A stretch of DNA of 64,000 nt from Gordius sp. MW1. Its lineage: Eukaryota > Nematomorpha > Gordioida > Gordea > Gordiidae. How positions within the stretch are numbered: position 1 is the stretch's first letter; each line of letters opens with the position of its first letter. The notes under the pieces were generated by a model. It saw only the letters and a program-made list of their open reading frames with translations. It searched no databases and was not told the origin of the DNA. The stretch spans positions 8,153,835-8,217,834 of the forward strand of contig OZ038527.1 of the NCBI GenBank assembly GCA_964036665.1, written 5' to 3'. Positions 15,201-30,200 of the stretch are shown in pieces. The translations under genes and the position numbers were made by a program.

Positions 15201-18200
15201 TAGAATACATCGGTATGGAATAACGGCTCATCTAATTCGGCTAATTGTATAACAATGACCAAAATCTTTATTCGGACTCCAAAGAGTTAACATAGATTGT
15301 AAAGGGCATTGGTCTAGAATTCTAAAATAAGGCATTGGTCTAGAATTTTAAAATATTAATCGTTTCCTTACACTAATTAGAACCCATTACCAGGGCTAGA
15401 GTACCCCAACTGAGGGAAGACGAAGAGTACCAATTCAGAGTTATACCGCACCCATACGAAGAAACACCGTGGTACAGCGAACCTAGCATGCCCATTTTGA
15501 CTACAGATAAAGAGAGTAATCATTAAGACTTCGACATTTTTTCCACTAACTTTTTAATGTATACCCATGATGTACTTTTGGATATTAATAATAATATGGG
15601 TCAAAAAATCAAAATAATGAAGTATCGCCCAATTTACATTAGCATTTAATAGCTATTAAAGTTAAAAATAGAGTTGTAGCCAAACTTTTAATTAAAAATT
15701 CACTTTTAACAAACAACATTTTGGTCAAAATAGTTGCGCCCAAATTGGATTTATACGCTCTGAGGGATTTGGAATTGAGGGATGGTGACCGTTTGAGCGT
15801 TATAGCGCCGTTCGTGGCGAAGCCCTTACCTAAAATGACGTGGAAGTACAACGGTTTCCCCATCAGTAACCCCCTAGCCCAGACCAACATCGAAAGTTCT
15901 ATGGCAACCCTCAGAATTCCTTATGTTAAATTTGCCGACGCTGGAACTTACACTTTAACACTTGAAAATGCGGCGGGTCGGGATTCAGCTTCTTTCAATT
16001 TGAAAGTTTTGGGTAAATTAGAAAATAATTTATTTAACTTTTTGCAGAGTGTATAGAAAAATAAAAGATATGAGTAAATTGTTTGACAAATATGACTTGA
16101 GGATTATTTAAAGCTGACACATCGGGGAATTATTCTTTTTGACAACGAGGTATTTTTTAAAAATAGTCAAGCAAAAAAGAGTTATCAAAGTAGCATAAAT
16201 AATTTAAGAAATATAATTTTTAAAATAAAACACTTTTAATTGCCAAACATCTGGACTACTTTCTACTATTTAGAAATTTTGTAGATAATTACATTTCTCT
16301 ATAACATTAGGGAAACCATCAAAACCGGAATCACCTTTTGATATTCTCCCATTGTCAAATGACGAGTATAAACTTAGCTGGCGCAAGCCGAAACACGATG
16401 GAGGCTGTCCTATCTTAAATTACATCGTTGAAAGATATAGCCCGCAAGATGGATTTTGGATGCGGGTAGACGAGCCGGTCAATACGCATATGATCGGTCG
16501 ACGGTAAAGCGAATTTACACTTTGCTAGTTATTGTTTGTCAAACATTACTAATTTAATTTTTATATTATATATATACAAATAAAATATTAGAAAGTCTTC
16601 CATCCTATTTATTGTTTTTGGCCTAGAAGGAGCAATAAATCGCAAATATTACTTATTCCTCTAAAAAATCAAATTTTATTATTATTCTTAATTTATACTT
16701 GTAATCTTTATTAAGGACGCCTGGTGATTACAAATTTAGGGTTAAAGCGGTTAATAAGATCGGGGAATCGGAACCATTGGAAATGGATGAATTGGTTGAG
16801 TTGGCACCCTCAACCGGTAGGCTTTATCCTCTGTTACTTTTAACCAATACAACAATTTTTATATCATTTCTAATATTTTACGTAAATTTTTTAATAAACT
16901 ATGATCAGTAAGATTAATATTCTCCAAAAATTTTTTTTTACTAGCCTCTTTAGATATTTTAATCGAATGAAATAGCCTATTATTGAGAAACCAAATTAAA
17001 AGCTTTAGTTGTGACTTAATCTAGGTCAATCACACTCTCATCTCATCATATTCTTATTCAAAACGATCGCTATAAATATAACTAATAGTAGCAATTAGAG
17101 ATGCACCGATACCAAGTATCGGCATGGTATCGGCGCCGATACCTTGCCAAAAGAATCGGCCCGATACTTTGCTAGTATCGGCAATTACCAAGCCGATACC
17201 TTTTTTAATATGAAACTCAAAAAATAATACTTATAGTATCTCCTACGATTAAAAAATAGAGGACTTTTCAAATTTTTTGAAAATTGTTTCATTTGATTGG
17301 CTATAAATATTTCTATGTGGAGTATAATAAACTCATTGACCATCTGTTCCGACTGCGCTTTTAAGTAAATATTATTTTATTTTAAAAATTATTATATATT
17401 AAGCCTTAGATGGATTCTTTAAATTCACTATGGAGTTATTTTGTTGTGTCAGCAGATGAAAAAATTGTAATCTGTGAATTATGCAAAGCTAAAATAAGTC
17501 GTGGGGGCAAAGACAAACATTCCGTTAACACTTCAAATTTAAGGAAACATTTAAAAACTAGACATTTAGTATAAAATTTTTTTTATTATAAGTATCGGCA
17601 TGGTATCGGTATCGGCAAAAAAATCTTAAGTATCGGCTGGTATCGGTATCGGCACAAAATAGTGGTATCGGTGCATCTCTAGTAGCAATTATGCTTTAAG
17701 TTAATTTTTTTGGTAGACACATATTAATGGATAATAGGCAACCAGACTCTTACGACATAATATAACTTTTATCAAAATTATAATTTATCTACAAAAAGTT
17801 GAACCCGGGGCACCACGAGAGCTTAGAGTGGTGGGCATCGGGAGAGATAACGTCGATTTAACTTGGAAGCCTCCCTACGATTTACGCGGTGGGCGCGTGG
17901 CTAAGTATTTGGTTGAGATGAAGAGCGATAAATCTCCCACGTGGAGACGTGTAGCCGAGGTGCCTGGTTCTAAGCTTGGTGCTACGGTCAGAAATTTGAA
18001 ACGAGAAGAATTGTATACCTTTCGAGTTTGTGCGGTCAATGATAACGGCATACAAAGTCAACCGAGTTATCCCGTGGGACCGGTCAGTCTCGGACCACAA
18101 GAAAGTATTGATTTGAAAATGATCATATTATTAAAGCCTTTTTCCTAAAAAATTGTGAAGACGTCTTATACGAAATTAATAAGAGGAATGGTGAAAATTT

Positions 18201-21200
18201 GGTATAACTTTGATAAGTTATTTTAAAATAATTAGTTATAATTTATTACTCCAATATAGAATATTTACATACTTAATTAAAACATCAAATTACAATTTTA
18301 GGTAAAATCAAACCATGCACGTGTCACCTGGTAGGAAAATAAATATGAAAATTATAAGCCAAGTTGGTAGCATTTAAAGTTTGATTAGCAATGAAACTTA
18401 ATTACTGTGGTAAAAGTTTAGCGTTATTAATATTTTCCCAAGTAGGTTGTCAATCCTAAACCATTTCAGCTGCTGCGAATAATAAATTTTGTAAGAAACA
18501 ACAAAGTGAATTTCAAACTGAGAAACATTCGATAATTTGGGAAGCTTTTTTTGTCACAATTTGTTATCAAAAATATTTATCCCATTACTTATTTTTACAA
18601 TTAAGCTTTATTAAACAATCACTGGTTTCTAAAAATTACCATGAAATGGATTATGAACTACATCCTTAATGTTGTGAGAAAACAGTAAGAAAAACATATT
18701 TTTTACTTTTAAAAATGGATATTTCAAAGTCCCGATTTTTAAGCAGGACCAATTTTAGATGAAATGACCCTATCTTCTATAGGCTTTTTAACGGATTTTG
18801 CCATTATTCAGCTGCGCCCAAACTCGATAGATTCAACATTCGAGATTATGTGATAATCGCGGGAACTCCACTTAACGTAGAGATACCCTTTACCGGTTAT
18901 CCAAAACCGGAATTGGAATGGTCGTTTGGAACCAGCCCGCTCAGGAATTCACCCCGTCACAATATACTCCCTGGCTTTGATAAAGTGACGCTCAATATAC
19001 CCTGCTCGGTGCGCGGCGATTCAGGTTATTATACGCTCAAGGTTCGCAACCCCATTGGCCAAGATTACGTTACGTTTCACGTAACTGTTTTAGGTATGTG
19101 AATTTTTGGGGTAAAATTTGTTTTATTATTTTTTTAAGAAGTGAAAAGATGGAAATTTTTATTAGAATCTTGCATATACAGTGTTAATTGTTAATTGCTG
19201 ATGCGAATCGAACCATTATATAAATAACAAATGAGCGAGATTTAAATAGATTAACACATACTTTAGTCTATGAAAACATGTAAATGTTACCCTTATTAAT
19301 AATGCTTTGCAGGCGTAGAGATTTATTTGTACAATAAAAATTCGTTTAGTCCAGTAAAAAATAATCGAGTAAAATAAGATGAATTATATTCAAAGTTCTT
19401 TTAATAAGATGTACCGGATGCGCCGCAGGAACCCTTTTACATTGAACCGAAACAAGGGAATAGATTCCAATTGGACTGGCAGCCTCCTTTAGATACCGGT
19501 GGAAAACCAATTTTGTAAGATTTATGGTTAATCGTACTTTAAATAAACATTTTTTAAAAATACACATGGAAATGTGAAAATAAATTTTAGCATTATGAGG
19601 GTAAAAATCTTCTTAAATAATTATCTAAGTTAAAAATTTTAATGCAGAAATTATATCGTGGAATGTCGCACACCTGATTCCCTGCATTGGAAGTTATTGA
19701 CGGACAATTGCATGGACACCGTTTACACAACCCCAGAATTGCCCTATGACGAAATGGAATTTAGGGTTAGGGCCAGGAACGAAATCGGAATATCACAACC
19801 GATTATCAAACATTATGCTGCACCCTTAAATCTAAGAGGTTTTTTGATTTTATTTTATGCATTAACAGTGTAAATAAAATTAGTTAAATTTTCATATAAT
19901 TTTGCTGTCTTATTAATCGACGTAAAAACAAGTCAGTCACACATTTTTTATTGTATTTTTTAGCTTTATAATATTAAAATAAAATTTCTGGCTCATTATT
20001 AAAATTATTTTGGCTAAGTTTTTTCAAATTAAATATAGAGATAATATAATGTTAGTTATTTTAAAATTCCTCATTTTCTTTTTATTACATTTTTGTATAT
20101 AAAATTTCTTAATTGAGCAAAATATTTGGCTAAATTCGTATTGAATTTCTGCCTAACAATTTTTTAAAGGTGTTCCGTTCCCTCCGGGAGAACCAATTTT
20201 TACTAAAATCGAACCCCATATGATACTATTTGACTGGGAACCAACGCAAAATGAAGATCGCAGCCCAGTTTTGTGTTACGAAATAGAACGACGCGACTTA
20301 AATGCCCCGTCTTGGGAATATATAGCTCGCGTTCCTTATGATGTAAAGATTTATACTAGCAAATTTGACCTCTTATTGCAAATTAAAATATTATTTAAAG
20401 CAAATAACTTTTTTAAATACAATAAAGCCAATTATATAAGCCACAATATCTATCTGAAAAACAAAACCTTACAAAAAGCAATGCTTTTTTACATTTTTGT
20501 TTTTTATTTGGAAAATAAAGATTCATATACAAGTTAACATTTCCAGGAAAAACTTTACCATTTATCTGTAAAAACTAGCTATCTCACTATGTGGATAACG
20601 ATGCCGAGATAGGAAAGAATTATTCATACAGGGTCAAAGCGGTTAACGCCTATGGACCAAGTCCACCCGGACCTGCCTCTGTTAACGTGACTCCACTACA
20701 ATTTTACGGTAAATTGTACAAAGCATTTCGTTTATTTTAATTTTTGCGACGGTTTTTTCCGTATAAAATTATAAAACAGCCATACTACCGCTACTAAGAG
20801 TAGATAAACTCCCACCTATTTAATAAGCAATCGAGCCGAGTTATTATTAACAAATTATTCAACTCTGATTACCAGGACCTTTTCACCTGGTTAGGGATAT
20901 TTTACACAACGACTATTTCTTTTAATTTTCATTCAAATGAAATTATATTATTTTTTTGATTTAAAATAACTTGTGATTAAAGGTGTACCATATTTGGGTT
21001 CTCCGCTGGAACCATACGCCGATATAAAAGTCAGAGCCGGTGAGCCACTAGACTTGAGATTGCCTATTTACGGATCTCCGCAGCCCACGGTCGATTGGTA
21101 TAAAGGTGGCAGCAGTATTTTACCATCGGATCGAATGATTCTCGAATCTTCCGATACCTATGCCCGAATGCGTATCCCCTTTACTAAAAGAATTGATTCG

Positions 21201-24200
21201 GGGACATACGATGTGAATTTGGCAAATCAATTCGGCGCCAACACATTGCATATTAGAGCCCAAGTCTATGGTAAGCATTGAATTAGTCGCTCATAATTTT
21301 CTATCATTTTATAAAAAAAAACACTTTTTGACCAATACTATATACTAAAATTCAGGCCTTCCTTTTTCCCCAAATTAAGTTTTTTAATCTATAATCAGGC
21401 GTTATAAAAAAGGTGTTTGTAAAAGATATTTCAATGCATACAATTTATTGAAACAAAAAGATACAATCAGTTACACCCGACACTACCTCTTATTTCCCTC
21501 AACTATTTGACTTAGTGAAGAACCAATTGCATCTTATTTTTAAATTAATATCCTATTTTATCATATTATACTTATAGTTTCGATGAGCTTTTGAATGTTT
21601 TGTGGATTTATTTATCATTATGTCACTTAGATAAACCCCTCCAGCCTACTGGTCCTTTGTTAATTTCAAACGTTACGAATGACAGTGCACACCTAAATTG
21701 GTATTTGCCTGAAGACGACGGAGGTTCCGATATATTTGGTATAACAAATTTTGATATTTTTAAAGATTTGCTTAATGAACAATGGTTTCTAAATGTTTTG
21801 TGGTTGGCCTAAAGTGTTATTTTTTAAATGAGTTTATACTGTTTAAAACACGAATTCCACGAATAAATCTTATTGAAACCTATGTCCCTTTGTAAGTTTA
21901 TCAACACTTTTCCATTACCCTAATACGCCTACAAAGTCACTTTTTTATGACCTGGACCCAACCCCATCCCAAAGCTTTTAATTTTTTTTTACCCAAACCC
22001 GACCCGACCACCCAAAAGCGTTTCAAATTTTTCTACCCGAACCCAATCCTGTTTAAATCTTTCAACCCGAACCCGACGGTAAAAAACATGCGACGTGTAA
22101 AATCTATATGACAAATTAAAGCTTGCCTTAAGAAACTAAGTGACGACGTCGTTACTCGAAGAAGTAGCATGGATAGCCAAATTTAAGAGCTAATATAGCT
22201 TAGTGGCATATTTAAAAGAATAGACTCTCCACCATTCAAAAATGACTTAAATTCTAAAATTTTGAATTAATTATGATATATTTAAACCCCACAGACTCGA
22301 AACCGTTTAAAATTTTTAACTTGAACCCCACTCGACCCCAAAACATTTCAAATTTTTCAATCGAGTTAATTTTGGGTCTGGTCGGGTCACTCGTGTAGGC
22401 CTCTAAGAGGTTATTAAGGTCCTTAAGTCAATTTATACAAATCAACTTTTATAAGGCAGGGTCTTTGAAGCAATTTAATAAATTATGCTAAATAAGGTTT
22501 ATCAATATACAAAATACAGGATTCATAGTTGAAAAATGTATAACTGGAACCGATCATTGGGAACCGGTAACCAAATTTTGCTATGGGTTGAGTTACACTG
22601 CCAGAGACTTAGAGCCCAACAGACGATACAATTTTAGGGTCAGAGCTGAAAATTTGTATGGATTGAGTGAACCCCTTTACAGCCAACCTGTTGAAACTAA
22701 TTGCGGCTACGGTACATTATTTTGCTAATCAACCTTAATAAAAATTTATAATGGATAAGATATTTTTAACTAGGATAGACCTTGATTTTTATTATATTAT
22801 ATATTGATTTTAGATCTCCCTTATGCTCCTCAACAATTGCAAATCAAAGATTATGGACCTGGTTATGTATCTTTATCTTGGCTGCCTCCTCCTAACGATT
22901 TTGAGAGCGGTCTGCTAGGTATTTTAGTTAAGACATAAACCATGAAAATTTGTTTGTTTTTTTTTGCATTTATATCCGAAATATTTTTAGGCTATAATAT
23001 TGAAAAGCGTGGATTAACCGATAGCGATTGGACTAGAATAAATGAGCAGCCCTTGACAGGAACAAATGCATTTATTAATGATCTCCCCTATAAAAGAGAA
23101 CTCGATTTTAGAGTTTCAGCCGTTAATCCAGCTGGAATTTCGCCACCTTCAAAACCGACTGGCTTTTTTTTGATTAAGCAAAAACCAGGTTTTCATCATC
23201 TGTTCACCATTAATATTTGCTAATTATAATTAATATTAATAGCATACACAGAATTTAGTCAAGAAAAGTCATTGTAAATGTAGAGTTTATACATAGTCTA
23301 GGATGTCTGCTAAATTTTGTCATTTAAAAAATATAAGCCAAAATTATAGTTTACTTTTACGTTTTGCTAGATATACCCAGGGCTCCACTTTTGACAGTTG
23401 ACAAAGTAACAAGGGACGGAGTTTATCTCAAGTGGGACCATGATTTACCCCTGTCTTACGTGCCAGAACCCGATTTCCCATCACCTTTTAATTATTATGT
23501 CGAGCAAAGGAGGAGGGGCAAGGTAAACATATTATAATTCTATGCCTTGGAACTGTTCGATTTAAAAGTGATATTATTCTTGATATTTCTTTAATATTTT
23601 AATAGGGCTAAAAGCTTTTAAATATTAGTAAAAAAAGATTATTAAAATTTTGTAATCCATTATTGTGGTTATTTTTTCCTACCCGATTCCACTAGGATTG
23701 GGAACCGATAAATACTTATCCCATTTCAGACAATTATTTCATCGTACCTGATTTGATGACGGGTGATGAATACCAATTTAGGATTATACCGGAGAATATA
23801 TCCGGTCGGGGTATTCCTAGCACACCAACCTTATATGTCAAACCTGGCATTGAATATGGTGAAAATTTATATTATTATAATTATTATTCAAAATCTAAAC
23901 TTATGTAAAATTTTTAACTTAGGATTCACTATTAAGTCGACTAATTAAATTAAATCCTTAATTCTATTAAAAATGGACAAAAAAGCATGTGCATTGATAA
24001 GCTTATTATAGGGAGGGCAAAGTTTAGCTATTATGAAAGACAAAATCTTGTTTTATTAAAAATCATATATTTGCATAAAACAGTTTTGAAATGGGAGTGG
24101 GAACAGATGTTTTCCGTGATGTAAAGCATTTTAAATTGACCTTTATATTTATAAATTATCTGACTGTTAAGATTAAATTTTTGACAGCCTTTTTAAATCA

Positions 24201-27200
24201 AATTTTATACCACAACAATAATTATAAAAATAGATATGAAATATATAATAATGATTATTTTACAAATGAGCATAAATTCAATGTCAGTCAGCCTATAGCA
24301 TTCACCTCATTTTCATAATTATTTACGCGCGGTAATACAAGGTGTAAGTTTTATTCCATTGTAGTCCATACTCTGTTATAAAGTAATTCCTAATAAAGTT
24401 GTCCTATAAATTCTCAAAATATAATGAATGCCTGAGAGAATACTTTAAATATACCTTTTTTAAGAAGTTGTAAATGGTTACATTGTTTTGAAATATAGGG
24501 GCACCCATAATCGATAAATTATTTGTGGATGATCTGATTCGATTGAAAGCCGGCAAATCTTTGGACCTTAAAGTGCCCTTCAGAAGTCAAGGAGTGCCTA
24601 AAGTCACGTGGTTTTTCGAAGATAGACCCCTTTCCTACCATCCAAAAGTCCGTCCTAGCTACAGGGATGATTTTTCAACATTAAGTCTTTCAGCAGCCGA
24701 CATTGATATGGGCGGGAATTATTCGCTAGTTATAAAGAACGATTTTGGAGAAGATCGCTTGGATTTTAACTTAGCAATATTAGGTCTTGTTTAAAACATG
24801 CAATTTAATTTTCAAACCTGTGTTCGTGATTTAAATAAATGCTAAGGTTAGTTTGTAAAACTTTAACGGATAAAAATGTTGAATATTTTTTTAATATCTA
24901 GAAATTGTTAAATAAATAATTTAGCAAATTTTAACATATTCAAAATTTGATTTAACTTTTAAATAAATTTTGAACAGTGTTCTCTTATATATTTTAATAT
25001 TTTTAAAACAACTTTAGATAAACCATCACCACCAATTGGTCCCATTACTTTTTTACCACCAGTTGGAGGGACCCTTCCTTTCCATTGGAAGCCACCAGCT
25101 ATTTGTGGAGGCTCAGATTTATTGTACATCAAATAAATTTTTTATAATACAAGATTTTCAAACGACAATTAGCTAAACTTAAATTTTTTCCCAGAAATTA
25201 TATAATCGAAGTCAAAGATGGTGATATGGGTACGTGGAAACCCTTAAGCACTTTTACCAAAGAACCATCCTTTGTGCTGCCAAATGCGATGGAGGGCATG
25301 CCTTACATGTTTAGAATTTTCGCCGAAAGTCCTTATGGCATATCCGAACCGCTTATATCTAAGGCTCCCATAACATTTAGAAGCAAATACGGTATATTTA
25401 CTTCTTTAAATAGATTAATTATATATGTTTGCAAATTAAAATATATTTGTTGCGGAATGCAAATATGGTTTTAATTAGGCTAAATCAAATAAATACATGC
25501 GTTTTATGCATACTATTGCGTTCACTTAGAAATTCCTATGCGACCCGATGAACCTTACGTTTTTACTTCGGGTAAAAATTTCAACGAAATTCGTTGGGGA
25601 ATTCCACCCGGTCTCATAGAATCACCACTCCTTACTTTTAATATCGAACGTCGAGATGACGAAGCACCTAATTGGAGACGACTTAACACTTTCCCACTAT
25701 CAGTAACGTTATTTATACAAGGATGTGTTATAAAATCTATTCGATTTCAATCCGATTTACAAATTTTTCACAAATGTCTGTCATATATAGAACCATTAAT
25801 GATTATCCAATGTCGTTTTAGATTTGTTAAATTAATGGTATTTCCAATGAAATTAATTCGAACAATCAGGCATTCGATAGAAAATTTTGGGTTACTAATT
25901 GATTCTTTTTTAAATTATCATTTAGTTTTTAATCCTATATTCCAAAAAGGAGCCAAAGTACATAGACCGTCAAATAGTCCCGAACCAAACTTATTATTAT
26001 CGCGTTTACGGGATTAATGACAGGCAAGTGAGTGAACCCAGTTACCCATCCCTTCCCTTTACAACGGAAGAGGGTAGAGCTAAGCCTAAAATATACATTG
26101 ACCAATCGCCCCTCAATTCACTCCTAAGAATTCCCTTTGGAAAACCGATAGAGTGGATAATTCCTGTTTCTGGAGTACCACAACCAAAGGTGAACTTTTA
26201 TTTGCTAAAACTCTTGATTTTAGTTGCCATTTTATCGACTTATTAAAAATAACCAGGGTTACTGAAAATGTTTTTTATGAGTTCATAAAAAAAACAATTT
26301 TTTCTAAATTCTGTGGTTTAAATCACTTTGTTTAAGCACAATTTTTAATGAAAACATTAATATTTAAAAATTGCATGTTTGGTTAAGGTTGAGTTCTACC
26401 GGTCCGGAGTACCGTTGCTAGCCCCTTACGATTGGATAGTGAGAGATGGAGGTCAGCAATGTGTTAGAGTTCGCATATCAGAAATCGATAAAGATTTTGA
26501 AGGGAGGTACATGCTCATGGCAAAGAATCCATATGGCATGGATGTTTTTGAATTTAAAGTTAACGTTTCCGATAGGCCACCTAAACCCCACGGACCCATT
26601 CGTTTAGACGACGTGGGTCCAGATTATGCAACCATCTCCTGGAGACCCCCAACCTTGGAAGACGATATGCCCTTATCTAGTAAAAATTATAATCTCTTAA
26701 AATACCTGTTAGTGAATTCGTTTATCAACGACAAACATTCAAAATACTTTATTGTCCCAGGAAAACTTTATTAAAGGAAACCCTAAATTTGGGTAAAATC
26801 TGAAGAGGCAGATTTAAAATTTTATAATTTGAATCATAATAACAATTTTCATGCCAATGGGAGAGAGGCTTTTTCCCACTTAGCTAATCTCGTGATTATT
26901 TTATTAGCCTTGTATGATTTCTAAGTTTTTAATATTACAATATTTTTTTCACACATGTTAGTTTCTAATGAATTTTTTTTAGAAAAATGAATGTACATGG
27001 GTGAAAATGGGGCGTTTTGTTTCAATATAGATGTTATATGCATTTAATTTAGATAAAAAAATGGAGGCAGCTATGCAGATGGTTGACCTAAAATAAAATC
27101 CACTTAGCTGGATTTCAGCATTATTTTAATTTTAAATAATTTTTATAAAAAATATATAAATTTACACCATAGGAATAGTTAAGTTTTAATTTCAGTGCCC

Positions 27201-30200
27201 CAGTAAGGATATTATATGGGACAGAAATAACGTTAATTTTTAGTATTTTAGAACCTGTATTAACGGACCACCTTTGATTAAGCCCAAGCATTTTTGTAAT
27301 TTTTTAATAATGGTGGTAAGTTAAGATTTAACATGTTCGGCATTAATGGTTTAGTTTAGTCAATATTATAATTTATCGCAATAGTTCCAAACTATTATTA
27401 ACAGGTAATCGCTTAAGCATATCACCAAATTAATAATTTTGTCCTCGCTGTGACAAGCTTATTTAATTCCATGGTGTAATCCTTAACAAATGCTTGAGTT
27501 TTGGTCGTGCCATTTGAATCCTACTAATAATTATTCATATTCGACCTAGGTTATCACGTAGAATACAGGCCGAGAGATATTAAAGACGTAGACTCTTGGA
27601 TATCTTGCGGCCAAATTTCCCCCGACCTTACGCGATATCGTGTACCCGACCTTTACAGCGCATCTCCCTACACGTTCCGCGTCTCAGCGTATAACGATTA
27701 TGGTTGGAGTCCTTACTTGGAGAGTGACGAAATTTTAACCCTGCCTCCTTACAATCGCATGCCATTGTACCCAGATCTCCCGCTAGTGCCGAGGTACGGA
27801 CCCGATTATGGGGACATAGATATGGAGTTCCCAGAAACTAAGTATTACGGGAGACGCATGTTATCGCCTTACGATAATATGTACGAAGATGAATGCGAGG
27901 ATTGGTTAGTTCGACACCCCCGGAGAATGATGGGAATTATTCAAAGTATGCACCCTGGTTACTTTAGGATATTGATAGCATTTTTGTTAAATAACTATAG
28001 GTAAAAAATAATCTACGGCCTACAAAAAATTAAAGCATATTTAGGAGTGGTTAAATGTTTTTTTGCTCTTTAAAAATTCAATTATGTTAAAGGAGTGGGT
28101 GTAAGTTGTAATTCGTCGATTAGGCCTATTTATTTAATAAAAGCATATTATTTATTTTTTTGTTAAATAATTAGTAGGATTGTTAAAGTATAGCGAAAAA
28201 ATATTAGAAGAATCTGTGTTTAAAAATCATAAAAAGGACATCTTCATAAAAATATTTTATTGTAATTGCAAAAATAATGGAAAGTACTTAATCTTTATTA
28301 AATAAACAATTTTATGATCGCTTATTTAATAGTTCCAGAACCTCCGCTAAATTTGAGAATTGAGCGTTTGATTGGGATGGATTTGCAATTGTTTTGGGAT
28401 CCATCGATCGAAGAATATAACGATCGATTTTTGGGATATATGGTAGAAATGAGTGTTTGTGGAGGTGAATGGGTGTGTCTCAATGCTGCTCCCGGTAAAA
28501 ATACTTATCCGTTCACCTTTATAAATCAAATTTTACAAATTTGATTTCATTTTGTTAAACTTCCAAATTTAAAATAAAATGCAAAAAAAATGAAAATTTA
28601 AATTGTTCAAAAATATTTGTACATTATTTATGTTTCCATTATTAATTTTATATAGTCTTGGAACATTTTTACGTGGTAACAAATCTTAACGAAGGTCAAG
28701 ATTACGCGTTCAGAGTTAGAACCGAGACGATGTTTGGCCTATCACCACCTACTGTGCCATCGAACACCATGTTTGTTGAATATTTTAGGGGTACATACAA
28801 TTGAAATTTGACTCATTCCTCTAATTTATGTAGCAAAATTTTACAATTTTTCTTCTTTTAAACACTTTAATTTATTACCAGGTCCATTATTAGAAGAAAG
28901 AGTTCCTTACAAATTTAGAGTGCGACATTTTGAAGTTTTGGAAGCCATTTTTCCCCATTCAGGACTCATTGTTCGTGATATAGAATGGTAATTTAATTCA
29001 GAAACAGTTTTCAATATTTAATTTGCCTTTTATAAGTTAACTTATTTAGGCCTTAATACTTTTAAATTTAATTTATCATAGGATGGTTGAAGGCGAAGTA
29101 ATAGCGCCGTCTTCCAAAAATTGGTGGATATGTCACCCTGATCATATCGTGTTTTTTATACCAAAAGTGACGGCCGACTTTGCCGGACAGCATCACATAA
29201 CGCTTTGGACCGATTACGGAATCGAGCATTTTGATTTTTTTGTCACTATATTTGGTAATATCACAAATATGCAAATAAAAAAATACATATTATGGATAAC
29301 ATAATTTACCGATGAAAATAAAATTTAAGGGCCTCCTGGACCAATTGGTGAGCCGATATTAATTGATCAAATTTCAAAAGATGGGTGCTACCTCAACTGG
29401 ATCCCACCCCAATTCGATGGTGGCGCTGAAATAACGTGAGTGTTTAAAACCGTTCCCTTTCCTTATAACAATTTTGATATATTATTAAATTTAAACATTT
29501 ATTTATAATATAATACTTCAACAGTTTTCAATTTTAAAAATACTTTTTAGAAATTATGTTATTGAGTTTCGGGAAAGAGGAAAATTGAGTTGGAAGCTCG
29601 TTGCAAAATTTTGTATCAAACCACATTACCCGATTATGGAATTGGAACCGGGGAGAGATTATCAATTTAGAATTTTTGCCGAAAATATATACGGTCCATC
29701 CTTACCTGTCGAAACGGGCTTTATAACTACGCTTCCCGATATTTGTAAATTCATTTTTCTCTAACGTATAACGCAATCCGTATAAAGCTACTTTTTATAG
29801 GAAATTCTGGCAAATTTTATTAAACATTTAACAGGTGTACCTGATGCCCCAGGAATTCCCGTTTGTATAGGAGAGGGACCAGGATTTTTTAAATTAGGCT
29901 GGAAACCACCTCTCTTCGACGGTGGATTGCCAATTTTAGGTAAGTAATATTGATCCTATATTGAAATTGATATATATTTTCTATTTAATTAAAACTTGTC
30001 CTTTTATAGACTTGTATTATACAACTATGCTCTTTATAATTAAAATATGATCATTTGGTTTCCCATATAACATGTATATTCAAATTAGAGTAATGTGATG
30101 ATATTTAATGAAGTTTTTAAAAATTCATCTATAAGAATGATTGCAACGGACAATTATAATTGGCACGAAGGAAACATTTTGATCAAACACAGTTTTAATG

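Noticed and set aside
25703-25949. open frame continuing past the exon of Fn3 domain 19
   Set aside because: The domain resumes in another frame at 25950 after a good acceptor; the peptide from this stretch has no Fn3 features, so it is an intron open by chance.
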